NCBI RefSeq assembly: GCF_003402535.2
Contig: NZ_AP025171.1
Coordinates: 930,001 to 994,000 of the forward strand
Reading direction: 5' to 3'
Source of the DNA: Cupriavidus sp. P-10
GTDB taxonomy: Bacteria > Pseudomonadota > Gammaproteobacteria > Burkholderiales > Burkholderiaceae
Length of the DNA: 64,000 nucleotides
Shown here: piece after piece, positions 1-8,352 of the stretch
Layout: each line of letters starts with the position of its first letter
Position numbering within the stretch: the stretch's first letter is position 1
Made by a program: the position numbers and the translations under genes
The notes under the pieces: generated by a model
Told to the model about the DNA's origin: nothing
The model's input: only the letters and a program-made list of their open reading frames with translations
The model's database searches: none

Positions 1-111
1 GTGGAAGAGCTGGACCTGCGCCGGCGGATCGGCGTGCTGACCCGCGCCGGCGCGTACCTGTCGCCGCTGGCGCAGCGCCTGACGACGCTGCTGCGCGAGC
101 ACAGCCGCTGA
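1..111 (+). CDS. C-terminal end of a probable LysR-type regulator (partial)
   Basis: An open frame runs in from the left edge and stops at TGA 109-111. The visible 36 residues include RRIGVLTRAGAYLSPLA followed by an Arg/Leu-rich helix, which resembles the last strand and helix of LysR effector domains. It converges on the Bug receptor gene that ends 12 bases downstream. Most of the gene lies outside the window, so the family call rests only on this tail. Confidence 0.45.
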   Translation: MEELDLRRRIGVLTRAGAYLSPLAQRLTTLLREHSR

Positions 112-123
112 GCGCGCTGAAGG

Positions 124-1113
124 TTATTGCAGCGGGATCCTGGCGACCGCCGCCAGCCGCTTCCAGCGCACGATCTCGTCCTTCTGGTATTGCAGCATTT
201 CCGCCGGCGACGACAGGATCAGCTTGGTCGACTGGCGTGTGTAGTACTCGCGCACGTCGGGCGCGTTGCCAGCCTGCGTGAACAGGTCCTGCAGCCGCTT
301 CACCACCGCCGGCGGGGTCTTGGCGGATATCGCCGCGGCCACCCAGTTGTACGCCAGGAAATCCGGCAGGCCGGCCTCGACGATCGACGGCACGTCCGGC
401 AACAGCGGCGAGCGCTGCGGCGCGGTATAGGCCAGCGCCCGGACCTTGCCGCCGCGCACCAGTTCGATTGCGCCGGTGGCATCGACCACGGCAAAGTCCA
501 CGTTGGCCGCCATCACGCCGTTGATCGCATCGCCCGCGCCCTTGTAAGGCACCGCGGTGGTCTTGATCTTCGCCAGCTCGTTGAACCATTCGCTGTACAG
601 CGTGTACGAGATCGAGCCCGTGCCGTAATTGAGCGCGCCGGGCCGCTTGCGCGCGTCCTCCAGCAGTTCCGCCAGTGTGCGGTAGGGCGAGCCGGCCGGC
701 ACGATGACCACGCACGGCCCGCGCGACAGCAGCGTGATCGGCGCGAAATCCGTCAGCGGGTCATACGGCAGCTTGCGGAAGGTGGCGGCGTTGGTCGACA
801 GCGTGGAATTGCTGCCGATAAACACCGTGTAGCCGTCGGCCGGCGCGTTCAGCGCGGTCTGCACGCCGATAAAGCCGTTGCCGCCTGGCTTGTTCTCGAC
901 CACTACGCCCTGGCCGGTCAGCTCGCCGATCTTCTTGGCGAACATGCGCGCGGTGGTGTCGGTGCCGCTGCCTGCCGGGAACGGCACGATAAAGCGCATC
1001 GGGCGCGTGGGGAAGGCGTCTTCGGCAGCAAACGCCGGCAGCGTTGCGATGCCGGCCAGTGCCGCGGCGGCGAGGCCGAGGAAGCGGCGTCGCGAACGGT
1101 AAGGCTGTTGCAT
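124..1113 (-). CDS. Bug/TctC-family periplasmic solute-binding protein
   Basis: This is a 329-residue periplasmic receptor of the tripartite tricarboxylate transporter type, which binds small carboxylates or their amides. The start at 1113 is chosen because AAGGAG sits 6 bases upstream; a longer frame to 1173 has no such site. The N-terminus SRRRFLGLAAAAL looks like a twin-arginine signal, followed by an Ala-rich cleavage region. The family signature PFPAGSGTDTTAR lies near residue 45. It is the last gene of a minus-strand operon behind acyl-CoA dehydrogenase, CoA transferase and crotonase genes, so its ligand is probably the acid fed into that pathway. No tctA/tctB membrane genes are nearby, which is usual for Bug receptors in Burkholderiales. 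Confidence 0.9.
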   Translation of the reverse strand: MQQPYRSRRRFLGLAAAALAGIATLPAFAAEDAFPTRPMRFIVPFPAGSGTDTTARMFAKKIGELTGQGVVVENKPGGNGFIGVQTALNAPADGYTVFIGSNSTLSTNAATFRKLPYDPLTDFAPITLLSRGPCVVIVPAGSPYRTLAELLEDARKRPGALNYGTGSISYTLYSEWFNELAKIKTTAVPYKGAGDAINGVMAANVDFAVVDATGAIELVRGGKVRALAYTAPQRSPLLPDVPSIVEAGLPDFLAYNWVAAAISAKTPPAVVKRLQDLFTQAGNAPDVREYYTRQSTKLILSSPAEMLQYQKDEIVRWKRLAAVARIPLQ

Positions 1114-1173
1114 GGTGTCTCCTTTCGGTCGGAAAAACCCGGCGTGTTCCCGCCGGTGCGAGAAGTCGGTCAC

Positions 1174-2340
1174 TCAGCGGCGCAGGCCGAGCAGGTCGCG
1201 CGCGATCACCCAGCGATGGACTTCGCTGGGCCCTTCGTAGATGCGCATCAGCCGGGTCTCGTTGGCCATCTGCTGCAGCGGCAGTTCCTTGGTCATGCCC
1301 ATCGCGCCGAAGGTCTGCATCGCCTGGTCGATCACTTCCCACGCCATTTCGGTGGCGAAGACCTTGATCATCGAGACCTGCGTGCGCGCCTCTTCGCCGG
1401 CATCGATGCGGCTGGCGGCTTCATAGGTCATCAGGCGGCAGGCATGGATGCGCGTGGCGGCGTCCGCCACCCACCACTGGACCGCCTGGCGCTGTGCCAG
1501 CGGCGCGCCGAAGGTCTGCCGCTGCGGCGCGTATTCGCAGATCATGTCGAGCGCGCGCTGCGCCCGGCCGATGCACCACGCGGCCATCTGCACCCGGCGC
1601 GTGGACAGGCGCGCCTGCATCGGCGCAAAGCCCTGGCCTTCGGTGCCAAGCAACTGCGTGGCGGGGACGCGGCAGTCTTCCAGCACGACTTCATAGGTGG
1701 AATGGCCGCCGATCATCGGGATGCGGCGCTCCACGCGCAGGCCGGGCGTGCCGCGCTCGACGATAAAGGCCGAGATGCCGCCGCGCGCGCCCTTCGCCTT
1801 GTCGGTCACGGCCATCACGATGGTCCAGTCGGCGCGCGCCGCGCGGCTGATCCAGATCTTGCGGCCGTTCAGCACCCAGTGGTCGCCGTCGCGTTCGGCG
1901 CGCGTGGTCATCATGGCGGGGTCGCCCCCGGCGCCGGGCTCGGAAATGGCGATGGCCGATACCGTTTCGCCGCGCGCATACGGGTCCAGGTAGCGCTCGC
2001 GCTGGGCGTCGTTCGCGGTCAGCATCAGCATGCGCAGGTTGGGCGAATCCGGCGGCAGATCGTAGGGCGTGATGGTCTTGCCGAGTTCTTCGTTGACGCC
2101 GACCATCGCCACCACGGGCAGGTCGGCGCCGCCCATCTCCGTGGGCGCATCCAGTCCCCACAGGCCAAGCTCGCGCGACAGGCCGTCAAGGCGTGCGTGT
2201 TCTTCCGGCAGCAGCGCGTGTTCTCCGCCACTGGCCTCGCGGGCCAGCACCGCCGGCTCCAATGGGATCAGCTGGTCGCGCACGAAGCGCGCGACCAGGT
2301 CCTTGAGCATGCGGTGTTCTTCATCGAGCTGGAAATTCAT
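1174..2340 (-). CDS. Acyl-CoA dehydrogenase family protein
   Basis: A 388-residue flavoprotein of the acyl-CoA dehydrogenase fold, expected to introduce an alpha,beta double bond into an acyl-CoA and pass electrons to ETF. The start at 2340 has AAGGAG 7 bases upstream; the longer frame to 2586 is an artefact. Visible family motifs are ISEPGAGGDPA (FAD contact), LNGRKIWISRA, and the C-terminal RIYEGPSEVHRWVIARDLL, whose Glu is at the usual catalytic-base position. It lies 13 bases after the CoA transferase, so the acid is probably activated by CoA transfer, then dehydrogenated, then hydrated by the crotonase. The substrate is unknown. Confidence 0.9.
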   Translation of the reverse strand: MNFQLDEEHRMLKDLVARFVRDQLIPLEPAVLAREASGGEHALLPEEHARLDGLSRELGLWGLDAPTEMGGADLPVVAMVGVNEELGKTITPYDLPPDSPNLRMLMLTANDAQRERYLDPYARGETVSAIAISEPGAGGDPAMMTTRAERDGDHWVLNGRKIWISRAARADWTIVMAVTDKAKGARGGISAFIVERGTPGLRVERRIPMIGGHSTYEVVLEDCRVPATQLLGTEGQGFAPMQARLSTRRVQMAAWCIGRAQRALDMICEYAPQRQTFGAPLAQRQAVQWWVADAATRIHACRLMTYEAASRIDAGEEARTQVSMIKVFATEMAWEVIDQAMQTFGAMGMTKELPLQQMANETRLMRIYEGPSEVHRWVIARDLLGLRR

Positions 2341-2353
2341 GCGTGTCTCCTTG

Positions 2354-3568
2354 TTATTCCTGAGCGCCGGCGTGTGTGCCGGCATGCGCGGCGGGCAGGG
2401 CGATACCGGCTTCCTGCAAGACCTCGGCGGTGTGTTCGCCGAGCGCCGGCGCATGGCGGCGCAAGGACAGCGGCGTGGCCGAAAAGCGCGCGGCCGGGCG
2501 CACTTCGCGCAGCGGGCCTTCGGTGGGGTGCTGCGTCGCCTGGAACAGGCCCACGGCTTGCAGGTGCGGATGATCGACCAGCGCATCGAGCCCGTAGATC
2601 GGCGTGGCGGGGATGTCGAGCGATTCGAACAGCACCATCCATTCGTCGGTGCTGCGCTCAGGCGTCAGCTCGGCCAGGTGCCCGTACAGCGCGCGGATAT
2701 TGGCATTGCGCTGCGCGCGGTCGCTGACTTCATAGCGGTCGGCAAGGTCGTCGCGGCCGACCGCGCGGAAGAAGGCTTGCCAGTGGCGCTCGGTATAGGG
2801 CAGCGCGCAGATCCAGCCGTCGCGCGTCGGCGCCGGGCGGCGGCCGCCTTGCAGCAGACGCGCATAGCCGGCGCCGGCGGGAGCGGGGTCGAAGGTCAGG
2901 CCACCCAGGTGCTCGGTCATCACGAATGCGGCCATGGTCTCCAGCATCGGCACTTCGACCGACTGGCCCACGCCGTGGCGTTCCCGATGCAGCAGCGCGG
3001 CCAGCACCGCGTTGGCCAGCGCCAGCCCGGTGGTCTTGTCGGCGATCAGGCTGGGCACGTATTCCGGCCGCTCGCCTGTGCCGGCGCCCAGCGCCACCAG
3101 TCCGCAGCCCGCCTGGATGATGTCGTCGAAAGCGGGCTTGTCGCGATGCGGGCCGTCCTGGCCGAAGCCTGTGGCCACGCAATAGACGATGCGCGGGTTG
3201 ATGCGCGCGACCGCCTCGTAGCCAAAGCCCAGCCGCTCGATCGCCGCCACGCGCATGTTGTGCACCAGCACGTCTGCGCCGGCGATCAGCGCGCGCAGCG
3301 CTGCAACGCCCTCGGGGGTCTTCAGGTCGAGTACGACCGAGCGCTTGTTACGGTTCAGCGCCAGGTAGATCGAGCTCATGCCGGCGTGCTGCGACACGCC
3401 GTTGGCGCGCATCAGATCGCCTTCCGGACCTTCGATCTTGATCACGTCGGCGCCGAAGTCGGCCAGCACCTGCGTGGCCAGCGGGCCGAGCACGACCGAC
3501 GTGAGATCCAGCACGCGGATGCCGTCGAGCGGGCCGGCGGGCGTGGCAGGGGTGTGGTGTTCAGGCAC
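2354..3568 (-). CDS. CaiB/BaiF (class III) CoA-transferase
   Basis: A 404-residue family III CoA transferase that moves CoA between carboxylates through an aspartyl-CoA intermediate. The start is GTG at 3568, with AAGGAG 6 bases upstream; the open frame to 3823 overlaps the crotonase gene and has no site. The first residues LDGIRVLDLTSVVLGPLATQ are typical of the family, and KPAFDDIIQA carries the conserved catalytic Asp region. DVIKIEGPEGD and LNRNKRSVVLDLKTPEG are further family motifs. It sits 10 bases after the crotonase and 13 before the acyl-CoA dehydrogenase, so it probably activates the operon's substrate. Confidence 0.92.
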   Translation of the reverse strand: MPEHHTPATPAGPLDGIRVLDLTSVVLGPLATQVLADFGADVIKIEGPEGDLMRANGVSQHAGMSSIYLALNRNKRSVVLDLKTPEGVAALRALIAGADVLVHNMRVAAIERLGFGYEAVARINPRIVYCVATGFGQDGPHRDKPAFDDIIQAGCGLVALGAGTGERPEYVPSLIADKTTGLALANAVLAALLHRERHGVGQSVEVPMLETMAAFVMTEHLGGLTFDPAPAGAGYARLLQGGRRPAPTRDGWICALPYTERHWQAFFRAVGRDDLADRYEVSDRAQRNANIRALYGHLAELTPERSTDEWMVLFESLDIPATPIYGLDALVDHPHLQAVGLFQATQHPTEGPLREVRPAARFSATPLSLRRHAPALGEHTAEVLQEAGIALPAAHAGTHAGAQE

Positions 3569-3578
3569 GGACGGCTCC

Positions 3579-4349
3579 TTAGCGGCGGTGGAATACCGGC
3601 GTACGGCGTTCCGCCATCGCTGCCACGCCTTCGCGGAAATCGTCGCTGCGGAACTGCCCACGCTGGATGGCCAGTTCGCGCTGGTTGACCTCGGCGATGC
3701 GGTCGGCCAGCCCCTCGCGCAGCGTGGCGCGCGTGGTTTCCACCGCCAGCGGCGCGGAGGCGGCGATCTCCTGGGCGAGCGCCATGGCGCGGTCGTTGAC
3801 TTCAGCCTTGGCCACCAGTTCATCGGCCAGGCCGATGGCGACGGCGTCGCTACCGGAGATGCGGCGGCCGGTATAGAACAGCAGCGCGGCCTGCTGCTCG
3901 CCGACCAGCCGCGGCAGCGTCACGCTGAGGCCGAAGCCGGGGTGGAAGCCGAGCCGGTTGAAATTGGCGCTGTAGCGTGCCTCGGGGCAGGTCACCCGGA
4001 AGTCGGCCACCAGTGCCAGGCCCAGCCCGGCGCCAATGGCGGCGCCTTCGACCGCGGCGACGATGGGCTTGCGGTTGCGGTAGAGCTTCATCGCATGCAC
4101 GTAGAAACCGGCCGGGTCGTTGGCGATCTCGCCCTGGCCGGCGCCGCTGAAGTCGGCGCCGGCGCAGAACGCGCTGACCCCGGAGGCCAGCACAATGGCG
4201 CGGCAGCTGGCGTCGTCGTCCAGGGCCAGCAGGGTGTCCGCGAGGCGGCGCATCACGTCGGCATCGACAAAGTTGTGCGGCGGACGGGACAGCACAATGC
4301 GGGCGACGTGGCCGTCGCGGCTCAGCTGGATGTCGGCATTGGATGACAT
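3579..4349 (-). CDS. Enoyl-CoA hydratase/isomerase (crotonase) family protein
   Basis: A 256-residue crotonase-fold protein, first gene of the minus-strand operon and divergent from the IclR regulator. The oxyanion-hole segments are visible as SAFCAGADFSG and AAIGAGLGLALVADF. By eye the two Glu residues that hydrate enoyl-CoA in classical hydratases are not at their expected places around FNRLGFHPGFG and GEQQAALLFYTG. The protein may therefore be an isomerase, hydrolase or another crotonase type rather than a hydratase. This reading needs an alignment. Confidence 0.88.
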   Translation of the reverse strand: MSSNADIQLSRDGHVARIVLSRPPHNFVDADVMRRLADTLLALDDDASCRAIVLASGVSAFCAGADFSGAGQGEIANDPAGFYVHAMKLYRNRKPIVAAVEGAAIGAGLGLALVADFRVTCPEARYSANFNRLGFHPGFGLSVTLPRLVGEQQAALLFYTGRRISGSDAVAIGLADELVAKAEVNDRAMALAQEIAASAPLAVETTRATLREGLADRIAEVNQRELAIQRGQFRSDDFREGVAAMAERRTPVFHRR

Positions 4350-4435
4350 GCGGGGCGCTCCTCAGTGTTGTGGGCCGGCGCAGGTCCGGCGGAGCACTCA
4401 GTATTCGCGCTGCCGCGCCTCGCCGCTATACTCGG

Positions 4436-4452
4436 ATTTCGCTTACTGAAAT
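4436..4452. promoter_or_regulatory. Inverted repeat ATTTC-N7-GAAAT, likely IclR operator
   Basis: A perfect 5-base inverted repeat (ATTTC, seven bases, GAAAT) ends 9 bases before the IclR start and lies in the 112-base gap shared with the divergent crotonase operon. IclR-family regulators commonly bind such AT-rich palindromes next to their own start. Autoregulation and control of the divergent operon are inference. Confidence 0.4.
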
Positions 4453-4461
4453 TATGCGGAG

Positions 4462-5301
4462 ATGGCTGATACAGCACCCGAAGCGGTGTCGACGCGCCGC
4501 GTGACCCACCAGACCGGCCGCTTTACCCGCGACACCGCTGGCAGCCAGTCGCTGGAGCGGGGGCTGGTACTGCTGCGCGCCTTCCGCGTCGGGACCACCA
4601 GCCTGACCAATGCCGAGCTGGCGGCGCGCACCGGCCTGCCGCGGCCGACCGTCAGCAGGCTGACGCGATCGCTGGTGGACGCCAGCTTCCTGCGCTACGA
4701 CGTCAACGAACGCGCCTACCGGCTGGCGCCGGTGGTGCTGAGCCTGGCCGATGCCTTCCGCCACGCCAACCGCGCCGCGGATATTGCGCTGCCGCTGATG
4801 CGCAAGGTGGCAGAGGCCGACAAGGTCAACGTGGGACTGGCCGTGGGCGACAAGCTCGACATGGTGTACCTGGCCTCGATCCGCCACAGCCGCGACAGCG
4901 TCTCGCGCACGCGGCGCGTGGTGCCGGGCACGCGCGTGCCGATGGAGCTGACCTCGATCGGGCTGGCGTGGCTGGGAGCGCAGCCGGATGGTGTGCGGGA
5001 AGACATGCTGGAAGGTATTGCCGCGCGGCAGGGCGAGGCCTGGCCGGCCATGCAGGCACGCGTGCTGCAGGCGATCGAGCAGTCGCAACAGCGCGGCTTT
5101 TGCACCGCCGCATACCAGCAGGGGCATTTGCTGGCGGTGGGCGCGGCGTTCCGTGGCCCCGACCAGCAGCTCTATGGCCTGAACATCAGCTTTCCGTATT
5201 CAGCCAGCGAGCGCAGGCGCGACAACGCCCGCTATGCGGTAAAGCTGGCGCGGCTGATGGACGATATCCAGTCGGCGTGGCAGCGCGCCGGCGGCGGCTA
5301 G
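4462..5301 (+). CDS. IclR-family transcriptional regulator
   Basis: A 279-residue regulator. A leader of about 30 residues precedes the winged helix-turn-helix (SLERGLVLLRAF through LTNAELAARTGLPRPTVSRLTRSL). The C-terminal two-thirds is the IclR effector domain, with VNVGLAVGDKLDMVYLASI and SIGLAWLGA. It is divergent from the acyl-CoA operon and most likely controls it in response to a pathway acid or CoA ester. It ends 8 bases from the convergent acyltransferase gene. Confidence 0.9.
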   Translation: MADTAPEAVSTRRVTHQTGRFTRDTAGSQSLERGLVLLRAFRVGTTSLTNAELAARTGLPRPTVSRLTRSLVDASFLRYDVNERAYRLAPVVLSLADAFRHANRAADIALPLMRKVAEADKVNVGLAVGDKLDMVYLASIRHSRDSVSRTRRVVPGTRVPMELTSIGLAWLGAQPDGVREDMLEGIAARQGEAWPAMQARVLQAIEQSQQRGFCTAAYQQGHLLAVGAAFRGPDQQLYGLNISFPYSASERRRDNARYAVKLARLMDDIQSAWQRAGGG

Positions 5302-5309
5302 CGCCGGGC

Positions 5310-6188
5310 TCAGTACACCGGCGCCATGCCGGCGGGCCGGTTCTTGAAGCGCCGGTGGACCCAGTAGTACTGCTCCGGCATGGTCGCGATCTGCGATTCC
5401 AGGAAGGCATTCATGCGGCGCGAATCCTCCTCCACGGAGCCGGACGGAAAGCCCTCCAGCGGGTCGAAGATGCGGAGGCGGTAGCCGCGGTAGTCGGGCA
5501 GCACCTCGGTGGTAAAGGGCACCACGCGCGCGCCCGTCATGCTGGCCAGCCGCGAGGCCGACGTCAGTGTGCACGCCGGCACGCCGAAGAACGGCACGAA
5601 CACCGAATCGGCCAGGCCGAAGTCCATGTCCGCCGCCAGCATGACCGGGCAGCCGGAGCGCAGCGTGCGCACCACCTGCTTGCCGCTGCCGCTGCGCGGG
5701 ATCATCTCGGCACCAAAGCGCCCACGCTGCGTGCGCGCGATTTCTTCCAGCAGCGGGCTCGACATCTTGGTGTACAGCGATGCGACCGGGTGGCGGATCG
5801 AGTAGAACATGCACCCCGCTTCGATCGCGACGAAGTGGAAACCCAGGAAGATGGTTGGTTGCTCGGTGCAGGTGGACAGGTCGATGCGGGTGTCCAGTTC
5901 GATCAGCTTGTCCAGCCGCCCGGCATCGCCAAACCATTGCACGCCGCGCTCCAGGTAGCTGCGCATGACATGGCCGAAGTGGCGCCGCGCCAGCTGCTGC
6001 CGGGCGGCTTCGTCCATGTCCGGGAAGCACAGGGCCAGGTTGGTCAGCACGATGCGGCGCCGGCGGCTGGGGATCTGGTACAGCAGCTTGCCGATAGCGT
6101 CTCCCAGGCGCGCGGTCAAGCCGTAAGGCAGCGCCGCGAGGAGCTTGAAGACAGTGACGACTAGTGCGGCCCGGAGCCGATGGGTCAT
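5310..6188 (-). CDS. LpxL/HtrB-type lysophospholipid (lipid A) acyltransferase
   Basis: A 292-residue inner-membrane acyltransferase of the lipid A late-acylation family. An N-terminal hydrophobic anchor (RAALVVTVFKLLAALPYGL) precedes the catalytic HX4E motif in GFHFVAIEAG. MLAADMDFG corresponds to the family's conserved acidic loop. The start at 6188 follows AGGAT closely; a longer frame to 6260 adds 24 residues with no anchor-like content. No other lipid A genes are near. Either lipid A or ornithine-lipid acylation is possible. Confidence 0.85.
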   Translation of the reverse strand: MTHRLRAALVVTVFKLLAALPYGLTARLGDAIGKLLYQIPSRRRRIVLTNLALCFPDMDEAARQQLARRHFGHVMRSYLERGVQWFGDAGRLDKLIELDTRIDLSTCTEQPTIFLGFHFVAIEAGCMFYSIRHPVASLYTKMSSPLLEEIARTQRGRFGAEMIPRSGSGKQVVRTLRSGCPVMLAADMDFGLADSVFVPFFGVPACTLTSASRLASMTGARVVPFTTEVLPDYRGYRLRIFDPLEGFPSGSVEEDSRRMNAFLESQIATMPEQYYWVHRRFKNRPAGMAPVY

Positions 6189-6534
6189 GAGGATCCTGTG
6201 GAGCGGTGGCGGCAGCGCGGCGTTCCGCCGGGCGGCTGCACGGTAATGATTGGGCGCCACGACAGGTGGCGGACGAGGGCGGGCGGGGCGCGCGCGGTCG
6301 GCAAGAGCAATGGCTGGCGGCCCGGCACGGCGATGGGCAACGCCTGGCGCGCACGGTGTGCGCGTCGGAACGTACGGAATGGGAGCGTTAGCGCGCAGTT
6401 GCGCTGCGAAGCGCGCACTGTAGCACGTTGCGACAGGCGGGCATGTACCGAGGTGTTACAACGTCGAAAAGTGTCCGCCACGCAACATCATGCGGGTGGC
6501 GCATGGCTTGACGCCCGGCTTCGGCGCCGCGCGC
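6189..6534. other. Gene-free stretch upstream of the acyltransferase
   Basis: These 346 bases hold open frames only with composition typical of shadow reading. They separate two minus-strand genes and should contain the acyltransferase promoter. I see no convincing sigma-70 boxes, RNA gene or repeat. Confidence 0.4.
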
Positions 6535-6954
6535 TCAGTGCTTCAGCTCGCCCAAGTAGTAGTTGATTTCCGCCAGCAGCGTATCGTGGAATTCGGCCGG
6601 CAGGGCGCGGTCGTCGGTCAGAGCCAGCAACTGGTCGACGCGCACGCGGAAGCGCCGCTCCACCCCGGCCTGGGCCGCCGGCGGCAACCCGGCGGCCAGG
6701 GCGCCGAGCAGTTCCCGTATCACCAGAAGGCGCGCGCCGTACTGGACCATGGCATCGCCCTGTGTCTTGAGGCTGGTGGCCAGCGGGTCCGGGCTGGCCG
6801 GTGCCACGGGCGCGGTGATGGCCGGCGCCACGGGCGCGGTGATGGCCGGCGCGGGGGGCACGGCATGCGCTGGTGCCAGGTGGCGTGCGTCGTTGGCGGC
6901 CTGGGGCGGCGTCGCGGCGCCAAGTATGCGGGACAGCAGGTTGATCCTGAACAT
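6535..6954 (-). CDS. Small Ala/Pro-rich protein of unknown function
   Basis: A 139-residue protein with no recognised domain. The start at 6954 follows GGGGAG with 8 bases between. After MFRINLLSRILG, an Ala/Pro/Thr-rich linker contains an 8-residue repeat (TAPVAPAI, two copies). A helical region follows (DPLATSLKTQGDAMVQYGARLL and on), ending in AEINYYLGELKH. The short basic N-terminus does not look like a clear export signal. It lies downstream of flhC on the same strand but 135 bases away. Confidence 0.6.
   Translation of the reverse strand: MFRINLLSRILGAATPPQAANDARHLAPAHAVPPAPAITAPVAPAITAPVAPASPDPLATSLKTQGDAMVQYGARLLVIRELLGALAAGLPPAAQAGVERRFRVRVDQLLALTDDRALPAEFHDTLLAEINYYLGELKH
6798..6853. 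repeat. Two-copy 24-base tandem repeat inside the Ala/Pro-rich gene
   Basis: The unit around GATGGCCGGCGCCACGGGCG occurs twice in tandem and encodes the repeated TAPVAPAI linker. It is a multiple of three, so copy-number change would lengthen the linker without breaking the frame. Confidence 0.6.
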
Positions 6955-7089
6955 CGGCAGGGCTCCCCGAGGGCAATCGTGAACGCCGCGCATGCGCGCG
7001 GCCGGCCGGTCTGGCTGACTTGCATATCTTGGAACGCCGTGGCGGCGCTGACAGTGCGGCAGGAAACAATGCCTGCCACCGGCGCGCGT

Positions 7090-7671
7090 TCAGGCCACTG
7101 TGCGCGCGACCGCCTTGCGGCCCTTGCCGGCACGCGCGGGCGGCAGGCACAGGCCGCAAACGAAATGCCGGCGCAGGCCATAGGCGTGGACCACGTAGTC
7201 GCCTGCGCAGCGACGGCAGCGCGCCAGCTGGAGCATGCCGTTCTCGTGAAAGCGCACCAGCGTCCAGGCGCGGGTAAAGCTGAGTTCCGCGGGTTCCCCG
7301 GTCACGGACAACTGCTCCCGGTAGACGCGGTAGCCCGACAGCACCGCGCGGATACCGGCCAGCCCGCCGGCGTCGCGCATGAATCGATAGGCGTTGAGCA
7401 GCATCGATGCATGGGCGTTGGGGCGCCATGTCACGAACCAGTCGGTGGAATAGGGCAGCATGCCCTTGGGCGGCGATTTCCCGCGCAGCTCCTTGTACAG
7501 CCGGACCAGCCGCACCCGCGGCAACGTCAGCGCCGATTCCAGCACCTGCAGGCGCGCACCCAGCCCAATCAGTTCGATGGCCAGCCGGATTTGCTCGACG
7601 TCATGCAGCATGCTCTTGCTGGTGGGCGGCGAAGACGAGGGTGGCGGGTCTGTGTCGGGGCGCAAGTCCAT
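7090..7671 (-). CDS. flhC: FlhC-like flagellar master regulator subunit (orphan)
   Basis: A 193-residue protein matching FlhC, the DNA-binding partner of FlhD in the activator of class II flagellar genes. Recognised segments are VEQIRLAIELIGLGARLQ, LYKELRGKSPPKGMLPYSTDWF and SFTRAWTLVRF. The zinc-site cysteines C152, C155, C172 and C175 (CRRC and CGLC) are all present. The start at 7671 has AGGA 5 bases upstream. A Pro/Ser-rich extension of about 24 residues precedes the usual N-terminus. There is no flhD and no flagellar gene anywhere in the window, so it is probably a second-copy paralog with a different partner or role. Confidence 0.85.
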   Translation of the reverse strand: MDLRPDTDPPPSSSPPTSKSMLHDVEQIRLAIELIGLGARLQVLESALTLPRVRLVRLYKELRGKSPPKGMLPYSTDWFVTWRPNAHASMLLNAYRFMRDAGGLAGIRAVLSGYRVYREQLSVTGEPAELSFTRAWTLVRFHENGMLQLARCRRCAGDYVVHAYGLRRHFVCGLCLPPARAGKGRKAVARTVA

Positions 7672-7866
7672 CGTTTCCTGAATGTTTCGCTGAATAGCGA
7701 TGGATTCTATGGATGGCCGTTTTGTCATAACTCTGATATGCATCAAGAGTCGCTTCCCGGCCGGGTGTGTAGGAGAAGTGCCCACACGGTATAGGACGGA
7801 CGCCGATTTTGCCTGTACACCCATGCGCTACCCTTCAAGAACACGTAAACGACTCGGGAGCAACCC

Positions 7867-8079
7867 ATGGCTGCGAACTTCCTCATCAGGCAGACGCCCC
7901 AAGGCTGGGAACTGACGGTCGAAAGTGCGCGCAAGGGCCTGGTTCATTGCGAGGACCGGGACGTCGCCGTCAATATCGGCAAAGCCGCGGCAAAGCGGTG
8001 TGGTGTCGGGCTGATCGTGCAGGAAGATCCGGACGGCTGCGAGTCCGCGATAGGATTTACGGAGTCACTGGCCGCCTGA
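7867..8079 (+). CDS. Small conserved hypothetical protein (70 residues)
   Basis: A short cytosolic protein preceded by GGGAG at good spacing. It contains a Trp near the N-terminus (QGWELTVESARKG), an Ala-rich helix (AVNIGKAAAKRCGVG) and an ending like a short beta strand with DPDG. The layout is reminiscent of DUF2188 proteins, but the match is weak. It has no obvious operon partner and is followed by a strong hairpin. Confidence 0.6.
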   Translation: MAANFLIRQTPQGWELTVESARKGLVHCEDRDVAVNIGKAAAKRCGVGLIVQEDPDGCESAIGFTESLAA

Positions 8080-8170
8080 AGCGACGCAGCATCGGCGACG
8101 CAACATCGGGGATCCATTGCTGGACCCCATTGAGAAAATCCGGGATTTCCAGGCATCGCAAGGATGCTTA

Positions 8171-8206
8171 CAACGGCGGGCGCTTTTTACAGGGCGCCCG
8201 CCGTTG
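8171..8206. terminator. Strong 13-bp hairpin, probable terminator
   Basis: CAACGGCGGGCGC pairs perfectly with GCGCCCGCCGTTG across a 10-base loop that itself holds TTTTT. It lies between the 70-residue gene and the BON-domain gene. The T-run is in the loop rather than after the stem, which is unusual for an intrinsic terminator, so another structural role is possible. Confidence 0.5.
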
Positions 8207-8352
8207 CATTGGGTGACTTGCAGTCGCGCGCAATGGCGCGCGATGACTGTCGCAGTGGTACGGAACTTGCGCCCTCTGGCAACTGGTGCGGCGCGGTGGC
8301 ATGCCGCCGCCGCAGTTCCCATCCGGCAGTTCCAATCCGCAGGAGATCAACC

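Noticed and set aside
127..2727. An 866-residue open frame on the plus strand
   Set aside because: It is antisense to the Bug receptor, acyl-CoA dehydrogenase and CoA transferase genes, is rich in Arg/His/Gly/Ala, and has no domain; such long shadows are common at high GC.
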